A stretch of DNA of 64,000 bases from Blepharisma japonicum (Eukaryota > Ciliophora > Heterotrichea > Heterotrichida > Blepharismidae), in contig CATKHK010000046.1 of NCBI GenBank assembly GCA_949751835.1, forward strand, positions 300,173-364,172. Direction: 5' to 3'. Shown here piece by piece: positions 30,142 through 42,589 of this stretch. The number at the start of each line of letters is the position of its first letter. Position 1 is the first letter of the stretch. Position numbers and translations under genes: made by a program. A model generated the notes under the pieces. The model had not been told where the DNA came from, ran no database searches, and saw nothing but the letters and a program-made list of their open reading frames with translations.

Positions 30142-32019
30142 ATGAAATCATATAGGACATTTTTTGAATCCACACAAGCTGAGACTCCTGGGAGTCGCAA
30201 TAAGCTCTACAAAACTCTATCAACTCCTCTTTTTGAAAAGAGAAATCGTCGAAAGCTCTCCTCAACAAGATCAGCAAGCAGGTTTTCATCCCCATCTCCC
30301 TCATCATTTCTTAACAAAGTCAAAAACCGACATCTTCTTAAAGACTTCTCAGTCACCCCAGAACTTGCCTCACAAGTAATTCGAGAGTTTCTGCTTCCTA
30401 TGTTTGAAGCAGATGGCCGTAATATTAATGCTAAAAGCAGGTCTTCTTTATTTGGGATTAATTCAAAAGAAAATTCCTCAAAAATTGTTAAACGCAAACT
30501 TAGTGAAATTATTTTGAGACAGCTGAATATTACTAATGAAGAATTGGAAAAACTGAAAAATAGGTGGATTGACGCAGAAAAGGAAAAAAAAAGAATTAAA
30601 AATGAAATTGACGAATTGAAAGGAAATTTAATTAACAGTATTTGTAACTTGAATATGTTAAAATATCAAATTCAAGAAACAAATAAAACAATTAAAACTC
30701 AACAACTTAATGCTAGTCTCGTAAACCAGCAAATAAGTGAATATCGGCAAATGAACTTGAAAAGGGAGGCAGAAAGGATAGAAAATATTGATCAGTTGAA
30801 TAAGGAAAGAGTTAAAAATAAAATTTTGGGTGACAAATCAAATGAGCTGCAGCATTGGAATGCGTTTTTATTAATGCAGAATGATATTATGGGAGAACGG
30901 CTAAAAGGGCTTTATGAAGCTTGTGAAGATATATGTGATAATCAAAAAAGTAATGAAAAAATCGATAATGAGTTCCAAATTATAAAGAAAAGATCGAGCG
31001 ATTTATTCAGCTATTGAGCAGATACTGAAGAAAATACCTTACAAATATCCCAAAGCTGCTTAGAATTTATCAATCAAAACCATGCAGCTGCCTCAAACCG
31101 AAAGAAGTATAGAGATGACGTAAAAAAACTGAAAAATACAATGAAAGACATATTATTGACTATGACCAAAAAAGTTTCCCAAGCTACTGATGAGAAAAAC
31201 AATTATGAAGAAAAATGCTTACAAATGGAAAAGAAATTCAAAGATATCAATGAAAGCTATGCCAAAGTTCGGCTTCAAGTAAAAGAAATGAATGCAAAAA
31301 GAAAACAATTTGGTTTTGATGAAGAAAAATTATGTAAAAATTGTAATAAAGCGTTTTATGAAAAAGATAATTATAATTGATCTTGCCTTAGACATGCTGG
31401 AAAATGAAACGGAACAATGTACTGGTGCTGTGGCAAACTAAAAGAAGATGCAATTGGATGCGTGAAATCTAAGCATGAAACCAGAGATGACGAAGAAGGA
31501 GATGAAAATGAAGCTAATGATGAAATAACCAATAAAAAAATCAACAAAAAATGCCCAAGTTGTAAAGAAATTGGACATCTGCCTCATCAATGTCCAAAAG
31601 ATCCAAACGCCAGAAGTAATGTAAACCAAAAAGAAGAAATTGATAGGATATTTTTGACACAAAGAAGAAGGGACAGGATGGGGAATATGACTAGCGATGT
31701 AACAATTAAGCTGAAAGCTATGCTTAAAATAAATGAAGAAGACGAAAAAGAAGGCAAAACACAAAGAGAGAATCTAGGCTTTGAAGATATTGAAGAGGTC
31801 AGGCTAGAAGCTATTGAAACCCCTATCAATATTTTTGAAATTGCCAAAAAAAGGCTTGACAAATCATCCTCCTCAGTAAAACACAGAAAACTTTCGAGGA
31901 TGAATAGCATGAGCAAAGACTTCACTGGACTTCTTGATTCTGGGCTTCTTTTGAGCTCAAAAAACAACGAAGGAAGTCATTCAAGACGCCAATCAATTAA
32001 TTTCAACCTTCATTTATAG
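30142..32019 (+). CDS. Coiled-coil protein with CHORD-like zinc domain and CCHC zinc knuckle
   Basis: 625 aa, with several TGA codons as Trp. Basic Ser-rich N-terminus; coiled coils at about 130-245 and 290-390. A Cys/His domain follows at about 396-450 (LCKNCNKAFYEKDNYNWSC, HAGKWNGTMYWCCGKL, GCVKSKH); its C-x2-C, C-x2-H, W-x-CC, C, H order resembles CHORD domains. Then an acidic segment and a zinc knuckle CPSCKEIGHLPHQC (C-x2-C-x4-H-x4-C, about residues 470-483). The C-terminus is Ser/Lys-rich. CHORD proteins act as Hsp90 co-chaperones, but this protein is not an orthologue of CHORDC1/RAR1; function unknown. Confidence 0.75.
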
Positions 32020-32151
32020 ATCTATCACAAGAATGTTTTATTATATTCATAGCAATTATATATGTGGTAAAAATTAATTTAATTCAAATACATAAACTAG
32101 ATAGAGAATTATGCAATTAATATCTACTGAGGAAGCATTATTTATATTAAC

Positions 32152-33489
32152 TTAACCTCCAATTCCAGCAAGACTCAGGACTGCACTAATTGACCCAACT
32201 AGAAACAGAAACGTGAATCCTCCAACGATCACAATAAACTGCCAACTCCTTGGCTCATAACCCATAATCTTGCATCTCAGTAATGCTATATAGAAATCAC
32301 CTGGAAGAATAAGGACAATGATCCCACAACAGAACCCTCCTAAGAACCCAAAAAGAACAGTAATTGCTGGGTACACAATTGCAATGGCCAACGTCGTCAA
32401 CAATAAGACAAGTGTGACTGTTATATGGCTGAATATTCCTTACAGTTTTGTGGAAGGATTTTCTTTCTTTAAGATGTTCTTTATAATAGTCGTGCGACAT
32501 GGAGGAATATTGATGGGAACTGCAAAAATCAAGGTAATAGACATCAAGATCCTGGAAATGACCATTGGGGTGTCGTTGTTTATGTCGTCTGGGGTGTCTC
32601 TCATTATGATCAAGGTTGGAGTTTTGTTGAGGACAGAGAGGTATCCGAAAAGACCGAGAAAAATATAAGGGACCATGACACTGAAGATGGTTCTGAAGGA
32701 AACCTTTTTAATTCGCCGAAGGTTACTATATCGGAGTTCTCCTTGGACCTGGGCGATGTTGGTATGACAGGTAAAAGCATAAAGGCAAAATGCATACCCA
32801 GAAAAAATGTTAACATTCATATCAAAATATTCCACCTTACCAAAGTTATTGTGTCGCTCAAAAAGGTAAAATTCACAAATCAGCAACAATGTGATATACA
32901 CCAGAGTAAACGCACTTAGCATGGAAACAAATCGAAAAGAGCTTAAATTCTTCATTAATCCTAGAGGAATCATAATAAAAACACAAGATGCACACATAAT
33001 CACAATCCTTGTTTCTTCTGGGCTTGTGTGAATATCAAATGATTTCGCGATGCTAGGAACAAACGTTCCTATCATGATTTGGTAGCCTATTAAAGTACCA
33101 TAAACGTATAAAATAATCGTCACATCCATAATCATTCCCCACCTGTTCCCTAAAATCGTCCTAACTAGGTTAGGATAATTATAATTTTTGTGTTTGTCTG
33201 CTGCAAGAGCAATTCCAATTAAGCCATAATAGCTTGAAAAAGCTCCCATAAGAATCATTAGCAAGCCTAATGTGATACCTAATCATTTAAAGATTAAAGG
33301 TATCGTCAAACAACCTGCTCCGATTGCGGTAGAAATCAAGGCAAAAATCGAACCTCTCATAGAGCCTGGCTCCATCTTCCCAACAACTCTGTCTGTCCAA
33401 CTTCTGTCTTTGCGAAATCCATCTTCGTTTAAGGATTGAAGAGGAACTTCTCTAGAACTATCATATGATCCTACTGATGTATCACCCAT
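32152..33489 (-). CDS. Amino acid/auxin permease family transporter (AAAP, SLC36/38-like)
   Basis: 440 aa. The cytosolic N-terminus is Ser/Glu-rich (MGDTSVGSYDSSREVPL). The first helix carries the AAAP signature SIFALISTAIGAGCLTIPLI. About ten to eleven hydrophobic segments follow, with CLYAFTCHTNIAQVQGEL (typical F-x-C/Q-H conserved helix 6) and the final helices FGFLGGFCCGIIVLILPG and FTFLFLVGSISAVLSLAG. TGA is Trp at 33285 (FKWLGIT). A 15-nt intron (32429-32443, GTAAGGAATATTCAG) splits the transporter before HITVTLVLLLTT. Likely proton- or sodium-coupled import of neutral amino acids at the plasma membrane or a vacuole; substrate unproven. Confidence 0.9.
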
Positions 33490-33995
33490 TTTATTTATTT
33501 AAGTTAACTGGTGAATATATTTGTGACGATTTAAAGATATGTCAAAGATTGCTATTTTCACTAAAAAGCTTTCAGATAAGAAAACTATGAATTACGAAAT
33601 AAATGTCTATAATTTGCTTTATTAAATGCTATTGGTAGAGAGCTTGCTTTGGGCAATTTCAAGTATGGATTTTTCAATTGACGTTGAAAAATTGTAATTT
33701 CAGCTAATGATGACATCATTTGAAAATGGTGCATATACTCTCTCAAGTGAAGTTTCTTATGATATTAACTCTATACATACAATTATATTGTAAGTATGTA
33801 TGGGTGAAAGAATCAAGCACTTTTTAAAGAGCGATATTTATATAAAATTTAAAATTTAAGAGAATTTTGGGAAAATTTATTATTTTTGTAGCTTGATTTT
33901 AAGGCTATAATAATTAGTTACAAAAATAATTCAAACGTGTTTTGACTTAAGAAAAAATCATATTATACATTGATTTATTATCAACCTTTGCTTTG
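33490..33995. other. Intergenic, nothing identified
   Basis: About 505 bp upstream of the permease start and downstream of the channel stop. AT-rich; only a 28-codon plus-strand ORF at 33539 that I do not trust. Confidence 0.45.
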
Positions 33996-36191
33996 TTAGC
34001 TTTTGAATGAGTTTGGAGTGTCCAAAGATTCTGTCGAGCTTTGATTTTCCAATACTTCGAAATTCAATTCTGGAAATTTTCTCACTGTTAAGGTGCTGAT
34101 ATTTATTTCTGGCAAATAATCTCGCCTTTTTTCACGAATTTCTATTTTTGTTACTAACTCTTGCAAACGGTCAATCATTTTGGTATTTTCTTTCAATTGC
34201 TCGCTTATGTTGACTATTTCTTTAAATTTCATTTTTTCACTATATTTAAAGTCTTCCCTCTCAGATTCTTCATTAATTTCTTTTTCAATCTCACAAATTT
34301 CTTTTGCTATTATTTCTTTAAATTCTATTGCTTTCAAAGTTTTTATCAGTCCATTTTTATTAGCTTTTACCAAAGCTTTCATCTCCGCAAGAGCTTTAAT
34401 AATTTTCTTTTCTCTCTCATCAGCAAAGTGAACTATTTCTTTTCAGACTGTAGGGAATTCAAATTGGATTTTTTCAATTAGCTATATAAGAATTACCTTT
34501 TTGGTCATTACTAATAGAACAACATCAGTTTCTGCACATATATTATACTTTCTTAGCACATTTCTAACAACTTCAGCATCCCCAAAATAATGCCCTTCCT
34601 GCAAAACCCTATACACTATATTATCATTTCCATATATAAAACATACCCTTCCAGACGATATAAAATAAATATTATGAGGCACTTCCCCTTTAGCACATAT
34701 CATTTCATTAATTCCAATCATCAAAGGCTGCAGATATGGTACCACTCCAGCAATAAAAGTATAGTCTTTCAATGTAAAAAATGAAAATTTTTTAACAATT
34801 CCTTTATGCATACTTAATGCTATATCATATCTCAACTTTTTCGGAAATTCATTAAGTAGCTCTTCTTTATCATCAGAAGAAATCACAACTTTTTCAGTGC
34901 TAACCCTAATAGTTTTTATCATTTTATGCTTAATGTCTTTAGAAATATTAGTTTCTCTTGCAAAATCGTCCGAAACTTGGATTTTGTGATCGATGATATT
35001 TTTCATGATATCAATATTAGAGTACATTGAAGAGAGGCTACCAATGCTGAATGATAAGAAATAGACTCCACAGATCATTCAGACCATGGCGATAAATTTT
35101 TCAAAGGTTGTATATGCATTTATGTCACCATAGCCCACCGTCGCTAAAGTTGTCATTGCTCAGTAGATGCAGGTAAGATATTGATCTCATACAGGACTAT
35201 CAATATATCCAAGCCTTACTACCCAAGTCTCTGGAGTAAACCCATCAAATCTTGAAGTATAAAATCACATACACCCCACCAAATGCAACGAAATAGCGAT
35301 CACTGATAAAGCTCCAATAAGTCTGGTAATACTATGATTAATATTCAATATAATTTGAATATTTTCAAAATTTTGACTTTGAGCTTGCTGTTTCAGCATT
35401 TTCGAAAGCTTCGTTAGCCTAAATAACCTTGGTAATGATTTAATTTTTAATAACTTCACCAGCTGATTCATAAGTGAGCTTTTAGTATCAGTTGCCATAA
35501 TAACTTCTATCATCCCAAATGGAATTGAAGCAAACAAATCAATAAAAAACCACCCGAATAAATAATTATAAAAAATTTTTTTTCTTGAAGTCACAAGAAT
35601 ATCATCTTTATTGAAATAGGCAGTGTTTAGGTGAATCAAAGTGTCAAGCAAAAAAGAAACATCTGTGGCAAAGTCTATTCAAAACCAAGCATCCATCACC
35701 GAGGTTGTTAGAAAAGCTATTACAAATGGAGTTACTACTGCTGTATATAAAAGCCAAAAAGCTATATAGATATCTCAGAGTAATTTGAATCAGCCATTGG
35801 GATTAACGATGTATTTTGGAATAACTGGGTGATCACGGCTGGAATAAGCGGAATGAAGAACTGAGTCCGCTTTTTTTTGATAATATTCTTCTTGAGAACT
35901 ACTGTCATATTTTGAAAAGAAATAAGCACTGTCATCAGACCCATATTTCTTGATATCGTCTATCAGGCCTTTCATACGAATGTCCATCATCACTTTTCAT
36001 TTCATTCTTTGCCAGATTCTCTTATATTTGTAAGGTGTAGGCTGATCTTTTTGAATTTGCTCAACAGGTTCAGTTGAAAGAGTGACAATAAAGCTCTCTT
36101 GTGACCTTTTTTCATTTTCAATAGAGTTTAACCTACCTCTAGGTGTGAAAGGCTTCTCTTCAGCAGCAATTTGAGAATACTCAATAGGCAT
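33996..36191 (-). CDS. Voltage-gated K+ channel with cyclic nucleotide-binding domain (EAG/HCN/CNG superfamily)
   Basis: 726 aa. The cytosolic N-terminus runs to about residue 150. S1-S6 follow: S1 FWLLYTAVVTPFVIAFL, S4 with periodic basic residues (LKIKSLPRLFRLTKLSKML), the pore helix and selectivity filter TLATVGYGDI (about residue 350), and S6 MICGVYFLSFSIGSL. A C-linker and a CNBD (about 470-570: NEMICAKGEVPHNIYFISSG, GHYFGDAEVV) come next, then a coiled-coil tail. Six or more TGA codons are Trp. The 15-nt intron 34482-34496 (GTAATTCTTATATAG) lies after MTKK. GYGD predicts K+ selectivity; whether cAMP or cGMP gates it cannot be told. Ciliates use large families of such channels to set membrane potential and ciliary beating. 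Confidence 0.92.
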
Positions 36192-36662
36192 CACTTTTTT
36201 ATTCCTCTTACGAAGTATACTTATGATACTCTACATAAACTTTTACCATTTGTCAAAAATGATATAATAATAAATTATTATTTTCATAAGCAATATTTTA
36301 AAAGATCTAAAGAAGAATGAAATTTAAAAGTGCTTACGATTGATGTTTTATTATAGTTTTAAATTTATTGGAAATTATTGTTCAATTTTATTATTAAAAA
36401 TTCATTGTTTAATTTCAAATTATGACTAGAATTATAATATTTTGATAGCTTAGCATTCTTAAAGTCCTAGTATTAAAATAAAAATAAGGCTTTTCTATTT
36501 TCTAAATGCTTATGAATAATTAACTACTGAAATTTTAGAAATTTACGATCCGATATGTGAAATAAAATTCTAATAAAATTGTCAGCATTAAAGGCTAATA
36601 CTTTAAAACAGAACATTATTTAATATCTTAAAATATTTTTTAACAAATTCATCAAAATTTAT
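36192..36662. other. Intergenic, nothing identified
   Basis: About 470 bp, very AT-rich, no ORF. It contains the promoter of the channel gene upstream of 36191. Confidence 0.45.
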
Positions 36663-37496
36663 TTAATATTCTAAACTTGAATTGTGAACAAAAATTTGTT
36701 GGTACTCATTAACAATAAGCTTCCAACCATTACTTAATAAAAATTCAGTCACTAATTTGCATTTTCCACCATGAGGAAGTCTGCAGTCATCAATCATCAC
36801 AACTGTATCTTGATGCAAATTTTTATATGCAGCTTTTATTTCTTTTAGATGATGCTCCTGAGATGGATTTGGATTATTAGCGTCAAAATCATAGCTATCT
36901 AGATATAAGAAATCAATAGGAAACGGAAAACTTTCTAAGAAAGCAATAGAGTCACTGGTAACAACTTTAGAGTTTTCACCAAACATTTGAATGCCTTCAA
37001 TAGCATGATCCACATTTTCTTGGCTAATATCCACTGACCACAAAAATCTGTTAGTTAGATATCCAAAATGTCCAAATATTACAGTTGAGCAGCCATCTCC
37101 CAAACAATTTGCTTCTCCGTCTCTTGAAGTTCCTGTTTCCACTATATTTACCACATTGCGATCAACCATTAGCTTCATAGCAAGAGTAATAGTTTTGTAT
37201 CTGTGGTTTGAAGAAGGAATTCTATTAAGCATAACTGTGTGTAAAGATAGTCTTTGAAAAGCATCAGAAAGGGTATCAATTTGCCGCTTTTGGGTTATCA
37301 GTTCTCTTTTACTTAAATTGTAAGGCTTAGGTGTTTTCTCTATATTTCCACAATCTTTACCATTGCAATTGCTTGGGCCTCTTAATGGTTGTTTTGGTTT
37401 TTTGACATTATTGCGAGATCTTGATAAATTTTCAGTGCTGGAACAGATAAAGACTAGTAAAAGAAGAAGTAATATAGCTTGACGTCTTAAATTCAT
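36663..37496 (-). CDS. Secreted class I SAM methyltransferase-like protein
   Basis: 277 aa. N-terminal signal sequence (AILLLLLLVFICSSTE) indicates entry to the secretory pathway. After a basic linker, a Rossmann-like domain covers about residues 100-275: VVNIVETGTSRDGEANC (motif I-like E-T-G-x-S), FLWSVDIS (acidic strand 2 end), KVVTSDSIAFL, PIDFLYLDSYDFD, KAAYKNLHQDTVVMIDDCR and a C-terminal strand pair. The pattern matches Methyltransf_24-type enzymes in which the second D/H motif is LDSYD. Two Cys pairs near NCNGKDCGN and NCLGDGC fit an oxidising compartment. Substrate unknown. Confidence 0.75.
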   Translation of the reverse strand: MNLRRQAILLLLLLVFICSSTENLSRSRNNVKKPKQPLRGPSNCNGKDCGNIEKTPKPYNLSKRELITQKRQIDTLSDAFQRLSLHTVMLNRIPSSNHRYKTITLAMKLMVDRNVVNIVETGTSRDGEANCLGDGCSTVIFGHFGYLTNRFLWSVDISQENVDHAIEGIQMFGENSKVVTSDSIAFLESFPFPIDFLYLDSYDFDANNPNPSQEHHLKEIKAAYKNLHQDTVVMIDDCRLPHGGKCKLVTEFLLSNGWKLIVNEYQQIFVHNSSLEY

Positions 37497-37899
37497 CAAT
37501 TTTAAATTCTAGATTTTATTTTCGGATCAGAATAAATGGTCGTTAACATTTCTTATTCTGGTAAGATCAAGCAATAAAAAAATGAAGTTTCATAATTGTC
37601 TGCATATATTTAAAGGTTATTATTCTTTATAATTAAATTAAGAATAAAATAATAGGGGATTACAGCCCTAAGATTAACAAAATTAATTATAATATTAGAT
37701 ATTTTTTAAGCTAAAATTTATTATTTATCTTGCTATCATTTTAAATATCTCTTTTATTCCAAAATTAAAATTTAACTTACTCTTATCAACTTTTTATAAT
37801 TTTTCCTTAATGCGCTTCTTATAATTCTTTTTGCTTTCCCTCCTTCCCCTATCTCTTCTCAAATTCAAATAAAAGTCACATTTTCCAAGTCTCATAAAA
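37497..37899. promoter_or_regulatory. Divergent intergenic region
   Basis: About 400 bp between the divergent starts of the methyltransferase-like gene and the second K+ channel; AT-rich, no motif assigned. Confidence 0.35.
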
Positions 37900-40119
37900 A
37901 TGAAATCAATAGTCTCAAGACGCAGGTGGTCTGCAGTTTCCCTAATAGAACTTTCACAGTACCCAGCAGACACTCTTGAACCTGGAAACAAGCCTTTATT
38001 GCCTTTAAGGCACCTAACAAAAGAAGATTTTTTCCCTGCAACCCCTGTTGCAGACGATGATATCGAAAAGAGTAAATGGGTGATTCACCCTGAAAGCTCA
38101 TGAAAACTCGTATGAGATATTCTCAATATGATGACAATTTTCTATCAAGCTGTCACTGTGCCATTCTTCTTAGCCTTCACAGTTTCTGATACGGAAACGT
38201 GGAGTTTTATTGATGACGCGATCACAGTTTTTTATATCACTGACATGGCATTTTGTTTTAATACAGCATATTACCAAGGCGGAGCTGTTATAGCTTCTAG
38301 GAAACAAATAGCCAAAAATTATTTGAAATTATGGTTCTGGGTTGATCTTTTTACAACTTTCCCTTATGATACGGTCATTTCTATGTCATCTGGGAAGGAC
38401 ACAAATAGTAGCTATTCAAGTGCTGCAAAATTGTTGAGGATTTTGAAGTTTAATAGGATTTTGAGACTTATTAGGCTTGCAAAACTGAAGAAAATTTTGA
38501 TTGAGGTTGAAGATTATATATCAAGCCATTACATTGCAAATTTGCTAGTGTTTGTAAGATTAGTTGTTTTTGCGTTTTTTATTGCCCATTGAACCGCATG
38601 CATTTGGTACTACATTGCTCTAAACGATTCAGAAACTCACCCACAGACCTGACTGAACACAGCATATATGGAATCCACCAGCAATACCGAGGTTTATATA
38701 ACAGCTTTATATTGGGCCTTTACCACAATGGCCACCGTTGGGTACGGAGATATCTACCCAATTACAAATAACGAAATCATCTTCGCAATCATTGCAATGG
38801 CAGTTGCTTGCGGTATGTTTGCATATACAGTAGGTAGTATTGGAGGCCTTGTTTCCAAGCACAGTGCTGAAGAAAATGTATACCGAGAACAATGCGTAGC
38901 TATTAATGCTTATATGAAAGACAAAAAACTGTCAAATGATTTAAAATTCAGGGTAAGGAGATATCTTGACTATATTTGGGAAAACCTCAAACAAAGTATG
39001 ATGGGAGAAAACGAAATCCTTGCGTTACTGTCAGAGCCTTTGCGTGAAGAAATTTTTGTTCACACAAGAGGTCAGACACTGAACATTTGCAGCTTGTTTG
39101 GCAGCTTCCAGAAGCACTTTTTACTGCAGTTAACAAAGCTTTTGGAGCCGAAGACTTTTGCTCCGAATGACTCTGTTTTTGAAGAAGGAGAAAAGAGCAC
39201 AACGCTTTATTTTATTCAAAATGGTATTGTGGAACTATATCACCACGATACACAGTCTATCTTTAAAGAATTAAAAGCTGATAATTATTTTGGAGAAATA
39301 GCTTTGTTTACTTTTAGGCCGAGATGCTGCTCTGCAAGATGCTTAGAATTTGTGGAAACTCTGTCTTTGTCAAGAGAAAAAATGGACAGCTTGCTTGAAA
39401 GAAACCCGGATGCAGCTCGAATTTGTGAATATTTTTACAAACAATGCCTAGATGGCGATTTAAGTACGTTGGGTGTCGCATGCTACCTCTGTGGGGAGAT
39501 AGGCCATGTTTCTCCTAACTGCAAGCGTGTTCTTCTTAACTTTGATAATGAAATACTCAAGAAAAAATGGCTTAACTCCAGATCAGGAGAAAGCATATCT
39601 GTAAACCCCTATGAACTTCAAGAAAATAGAAGGGCTCGTAGGGTAAAAGCATTAAAATATATGGCAGCTAATGTTGTAGGCTCTGAGAGAGACCCGTCAA
39701 TCCTATACAACGAAAACCCAGCTCTCACCAAAAAAATTAACAAATACCTGGACAAAGGCAGCCTCAGCGGCATTTTAGAGCCTGTCACTCCAAGACCAAG
39801 AGCAACCTCCTTCAGAGACCAAACAAGGCCAGTTGTCGACCATATTCTCAATATGACCGAACCAGATATTTTTGATGAAGATGCCAGCCCAATCCGTTCT
39901 GACAAATTTGATAGAAGCTTAATCACAGCTAAAGGCACAAGTGGAAGTGGCACAAAAGTAAGCAAAATTAGCCATATCTTAGGGAATGAAGATGAGTATG
40001 AATTTGATAGCAACCCACAAGAACCTAGACAGTACTTGATGATTCCTCAAAGCTTGCTTGGGGAAGATTCACTGAAAGATATTTTTCCTGATGAAAGAAT
40101 ATACAGAAATTCCGGATAG
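37900..40119 (+). CDS. CNBD K+ channel with C-terminal CCHC zinc knuckle
   Basis: 739 aa. Voltage-sensor and pore: S1 (MTIFYQAVTVPFFLAFTV), S4 RILKFNRILRLIRLAKLKKI, filter TMATVGYGDIYP (about residues 275-286), S6 AIIAMAVACGMFAYTVGSIG. C-linker, then CNBD about 410-510 (LEPKTFAPNDSVFEEGEKS, ADNYFGEIALF). Immediately after the CNBD is CYLCGEIGHVSPNC (about 527-540), a C-x2-C-x4-H-x4-C zinc knuckle, unusual for a channel. A long Arg/Ser-rich disordered tail follows. TGA is Trp at five or so sites, all in membrane or linker segments. EAG-like channel, K+ selective. A role for the knuckle (RNA, ssDNA or protein binding) is unknown. Confidence 0.92.
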
Positions 40120-40153
40120 CGATGATAATTTAATGAGAAAATTATTAACATAT

Positions 40154-41003
40154 TTACTGTATAATTGCCGGCGCTTTAGGATTTTCTCTAAGAATTAAGT
40201 CAGTGCCATCAAAACTTAGCTTTGAGAGAAGAACCGAATAGTCCTCTGTATTTTCCATTATGGAGGCAGCTTCAGAGGTATGAAGCTTCAAGGAGTATTT
40301 TTCCGGATTTTCTTTGTCAAAAAGAGAAATAAAAACATATCTGTATAGAAATTACTTAGAGTTTGTGGACACTTCTCCTATGTAATAGTGGTCATTTATA
40401 TTCAAGAGTTTTTTGCAAACTGTGAATGCTTTAGGAGAATCATTTCTTTTAAAGAATTCGCCAACATTCATACTGAGATTTGATCTTTGGCTAGATGAAG
40501 ATGCTAGTCTTCGTCTTGAATTAGTTCGTCGAAAATTAATTGAATTTTCGCTTAATCTATTTAGATGTTTTTCTATTTCTTTTCTCTCCTGACTTCATTT
40601 CAAAGTGCTATATGTTGGCTGCTGCTCTTGCATTCTTTTAAGTAGGGCATAATTTTCAATAGTAATTTGTACCAGTTTTTTCTTTCTTTGCCCATCATTC
40701 AAGCTTTTTTTATACCTTAAATTGGTAACACTTTTAGACCTCCTCGTTGATGATGCAATTACAGACATCTTCTCTAGGAGAATTCTGTTTTCCCTTTCAA
40801 TTTCTGTGCATCTTTCTATATACTTTTTTACCTTCCTTAAGTCTATCTCCTTTTGGATTAAAGCTATAATGAGTGTATCGTTTGGGAGATTTTGTGTTTA
40901 CTCTTGGTTTTACTTTTTTTATGTTTGTAAGATGCATGGCCTTTGAACGGGCTTCACTAATTTGATCAAGTAGGCGATTTGCAGTTAAGGGATTTTTGTG
41001 CAT
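40154..41003 (-). CDS. CFAP97/hemingway-domain ciliary protein
   Basis: 272 aa in three exons. The CFAP97 block reads SFNPKGDRLKEERCTEIERE then NRILLEKMSVIAS, crossing a 16-nt intron (40816-40831, GTAAAAAAGTATATAG). A second, 15-nt intron (40341-40355, GTAATTTCTATACAG) follows NSK before YVFISLFDKE. CFAP97 and Drosophila hemingway are required for axoneme or cilium assembly. The middle is Arg/Ser-rich (FRRTNSRRRLASSSSQRS). The first intron is one of two 16-nt introns in the window and, unlike the 15-nt ones, would shift the frame if retained. Confidence 0.85.
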
Positions 41004-41146
41004 TTTTAACTGTGTTGTTAATAAATTGGAGTTTAGTTATCCCTTTTAAATAGCTATGTAGATAACGGTTTAAAGCAATAAGAGATTAAAATGTATTGAG
41101 AGCTTATTATGCTCAAATGCATTTAAATTTATAAATTTAAAGATTA

Positions 41147-42589
41147 TTACATTTTGATATTTTCCAAAGAATTCGATAAATTTTCCCAATATTGAGTCGT
41201 TTTTTCTTCCTCAATATCTTCTTCAAACTTTCTATGAAATAGAGATCCCCGATTAAATCCCCAGATATCTACCAAAAATTCATTAAGTCTAAACCCGCTT
41301 GCAATTATATCATTTTGTTGTTGTCTTTTTATATTTAATTGGTTTTCAGGTATCCCTTTAATTAGTCTTCATATCCCAGGTTTTTTAAAATTAAAAAATC
41401 CAGTCTTGGCAGGGTGCAAGTTGCTATCAACCACAGCCCGCCCAGCCAAATGTGCAGGCATTAATTCACTAAATGTGCCAACAGCATCTGCATGAGCATT
41501 TTGAAGTAAATCAGCAAGCTGGAAAGATTCATAGCACTCTGCAAGATCATCTATATCTTCATAAAAACAAATAAAATTTTCCATTAAATACAGCCAAAAA
41601 ATAGAAGGATCGCATGGAGAATGATTAATGACATCATCAGGATCAAAGCTCAGTTTTGGCCTGTTTTCTCTATCCCACAGCTCAGCATAAGTCATGCATT
41701 TGGACTGTCCAGAAAAATCAATCCCTACCTAAATTTTACGCTTGTTGTACATAAATTTTCCTAGTGAGTGAAAAAAACCGAATTTCAAGCTTTCTTCTTC
41801 ATTAATATTGGAAGCGTTTTGAGTTCTTCCGGAGCTTAATTTTAGTAATAGTAGCTTATTTAAAGCTGTTCTCACATTTCCGTTTGATGTTTCTTCAATT
41901 TCTTCATAGTCTGGATTTTTTATATCTCATTCAATGTTGGCTCTTTTAAGTGCTTTTACCATAGGTCTTTTTCCAACTTCTCTGAATTGGATGACTTTGA
42001 TAAATTGGCTTGCTTCCATACTAAAAATTTGAGGGATTTGATTAGGCGAATAATCACTCATAATAAAAATAATGAGCTTTGACAATCCTTTGAAACATTT
42101 CATTATGCACATTTGAAAATCTTCTTTTTGCTTATCATTATAAAACGTCGGTAGACTGTCAATAATAAGAACATTATTTATTTCTTTTGGAGTGCAGCCA
42201 GGAATTTTTAGTGCTTTTTTAGTAGAAGATTGAAAATTTAAGAAATTTATCAATTGATTGAGATAAGAGACTGAATAAAGTTCATCTGATTCTGCCTGTA
42301 TTAAATCCTGAGGCTTTCAAAATGTGTAAGTAAGGTTATAGTTCTTAGCACAGCAGACTGCACTTGCAGTTTTTCCGCATCCATAAGGGCCTAATAGGAC
42401 TAATATTAGAGATTTCCCGAGATTTATGAAGTTTTCGAATACACTTTGAAGTTCGGTAATCTTTTTTGGATTGACTACAAGATCTTCCTATTTAGTTGAT
42501 ACCATTGCGAGTGACTCTAACATATGATCAATTTCTACGCTATTTTCCTTGGAGATATCTTTGCGCTTTCTCTTAAGAGATTTTGCCAT
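41147..42589 (-). CDS. RAD17: RAD17-like checkpoint clamp loader
   Basis: 470 aa AAA+ protein that loads the 9-1-1 clamp at damaged DNA. N-terminal basic signal (KSLKRKRKD); ENPKKI-like block as LVVNPKKITELQSVFENF; Walker A LLGPYGCGKTAS; Walker B-like NNVLIIDSLP; sensor-type IFIMSDYSPNQIP. A conserved FFHSLGKFMYNKR block precedes the C-terminal helical domain (FWLYLMENFICFYEDIDDLA). Two introns: 42488-42502 (GTATCAACTAAATAG) and 41725-41739 (GTAAAATTTAGGTAG). The second is in phase 1 and carries an extra internal TAG. Smaller than human RAD17 (about 680 aa) but normal in its AAA core. Confidence 0.85.

Noticed and set aside
33539-33625. 28-codon plus-strand ORF
   Set aside because: Length expected by chance with two stop codons; no G+C rise or hydrophobic pattern.
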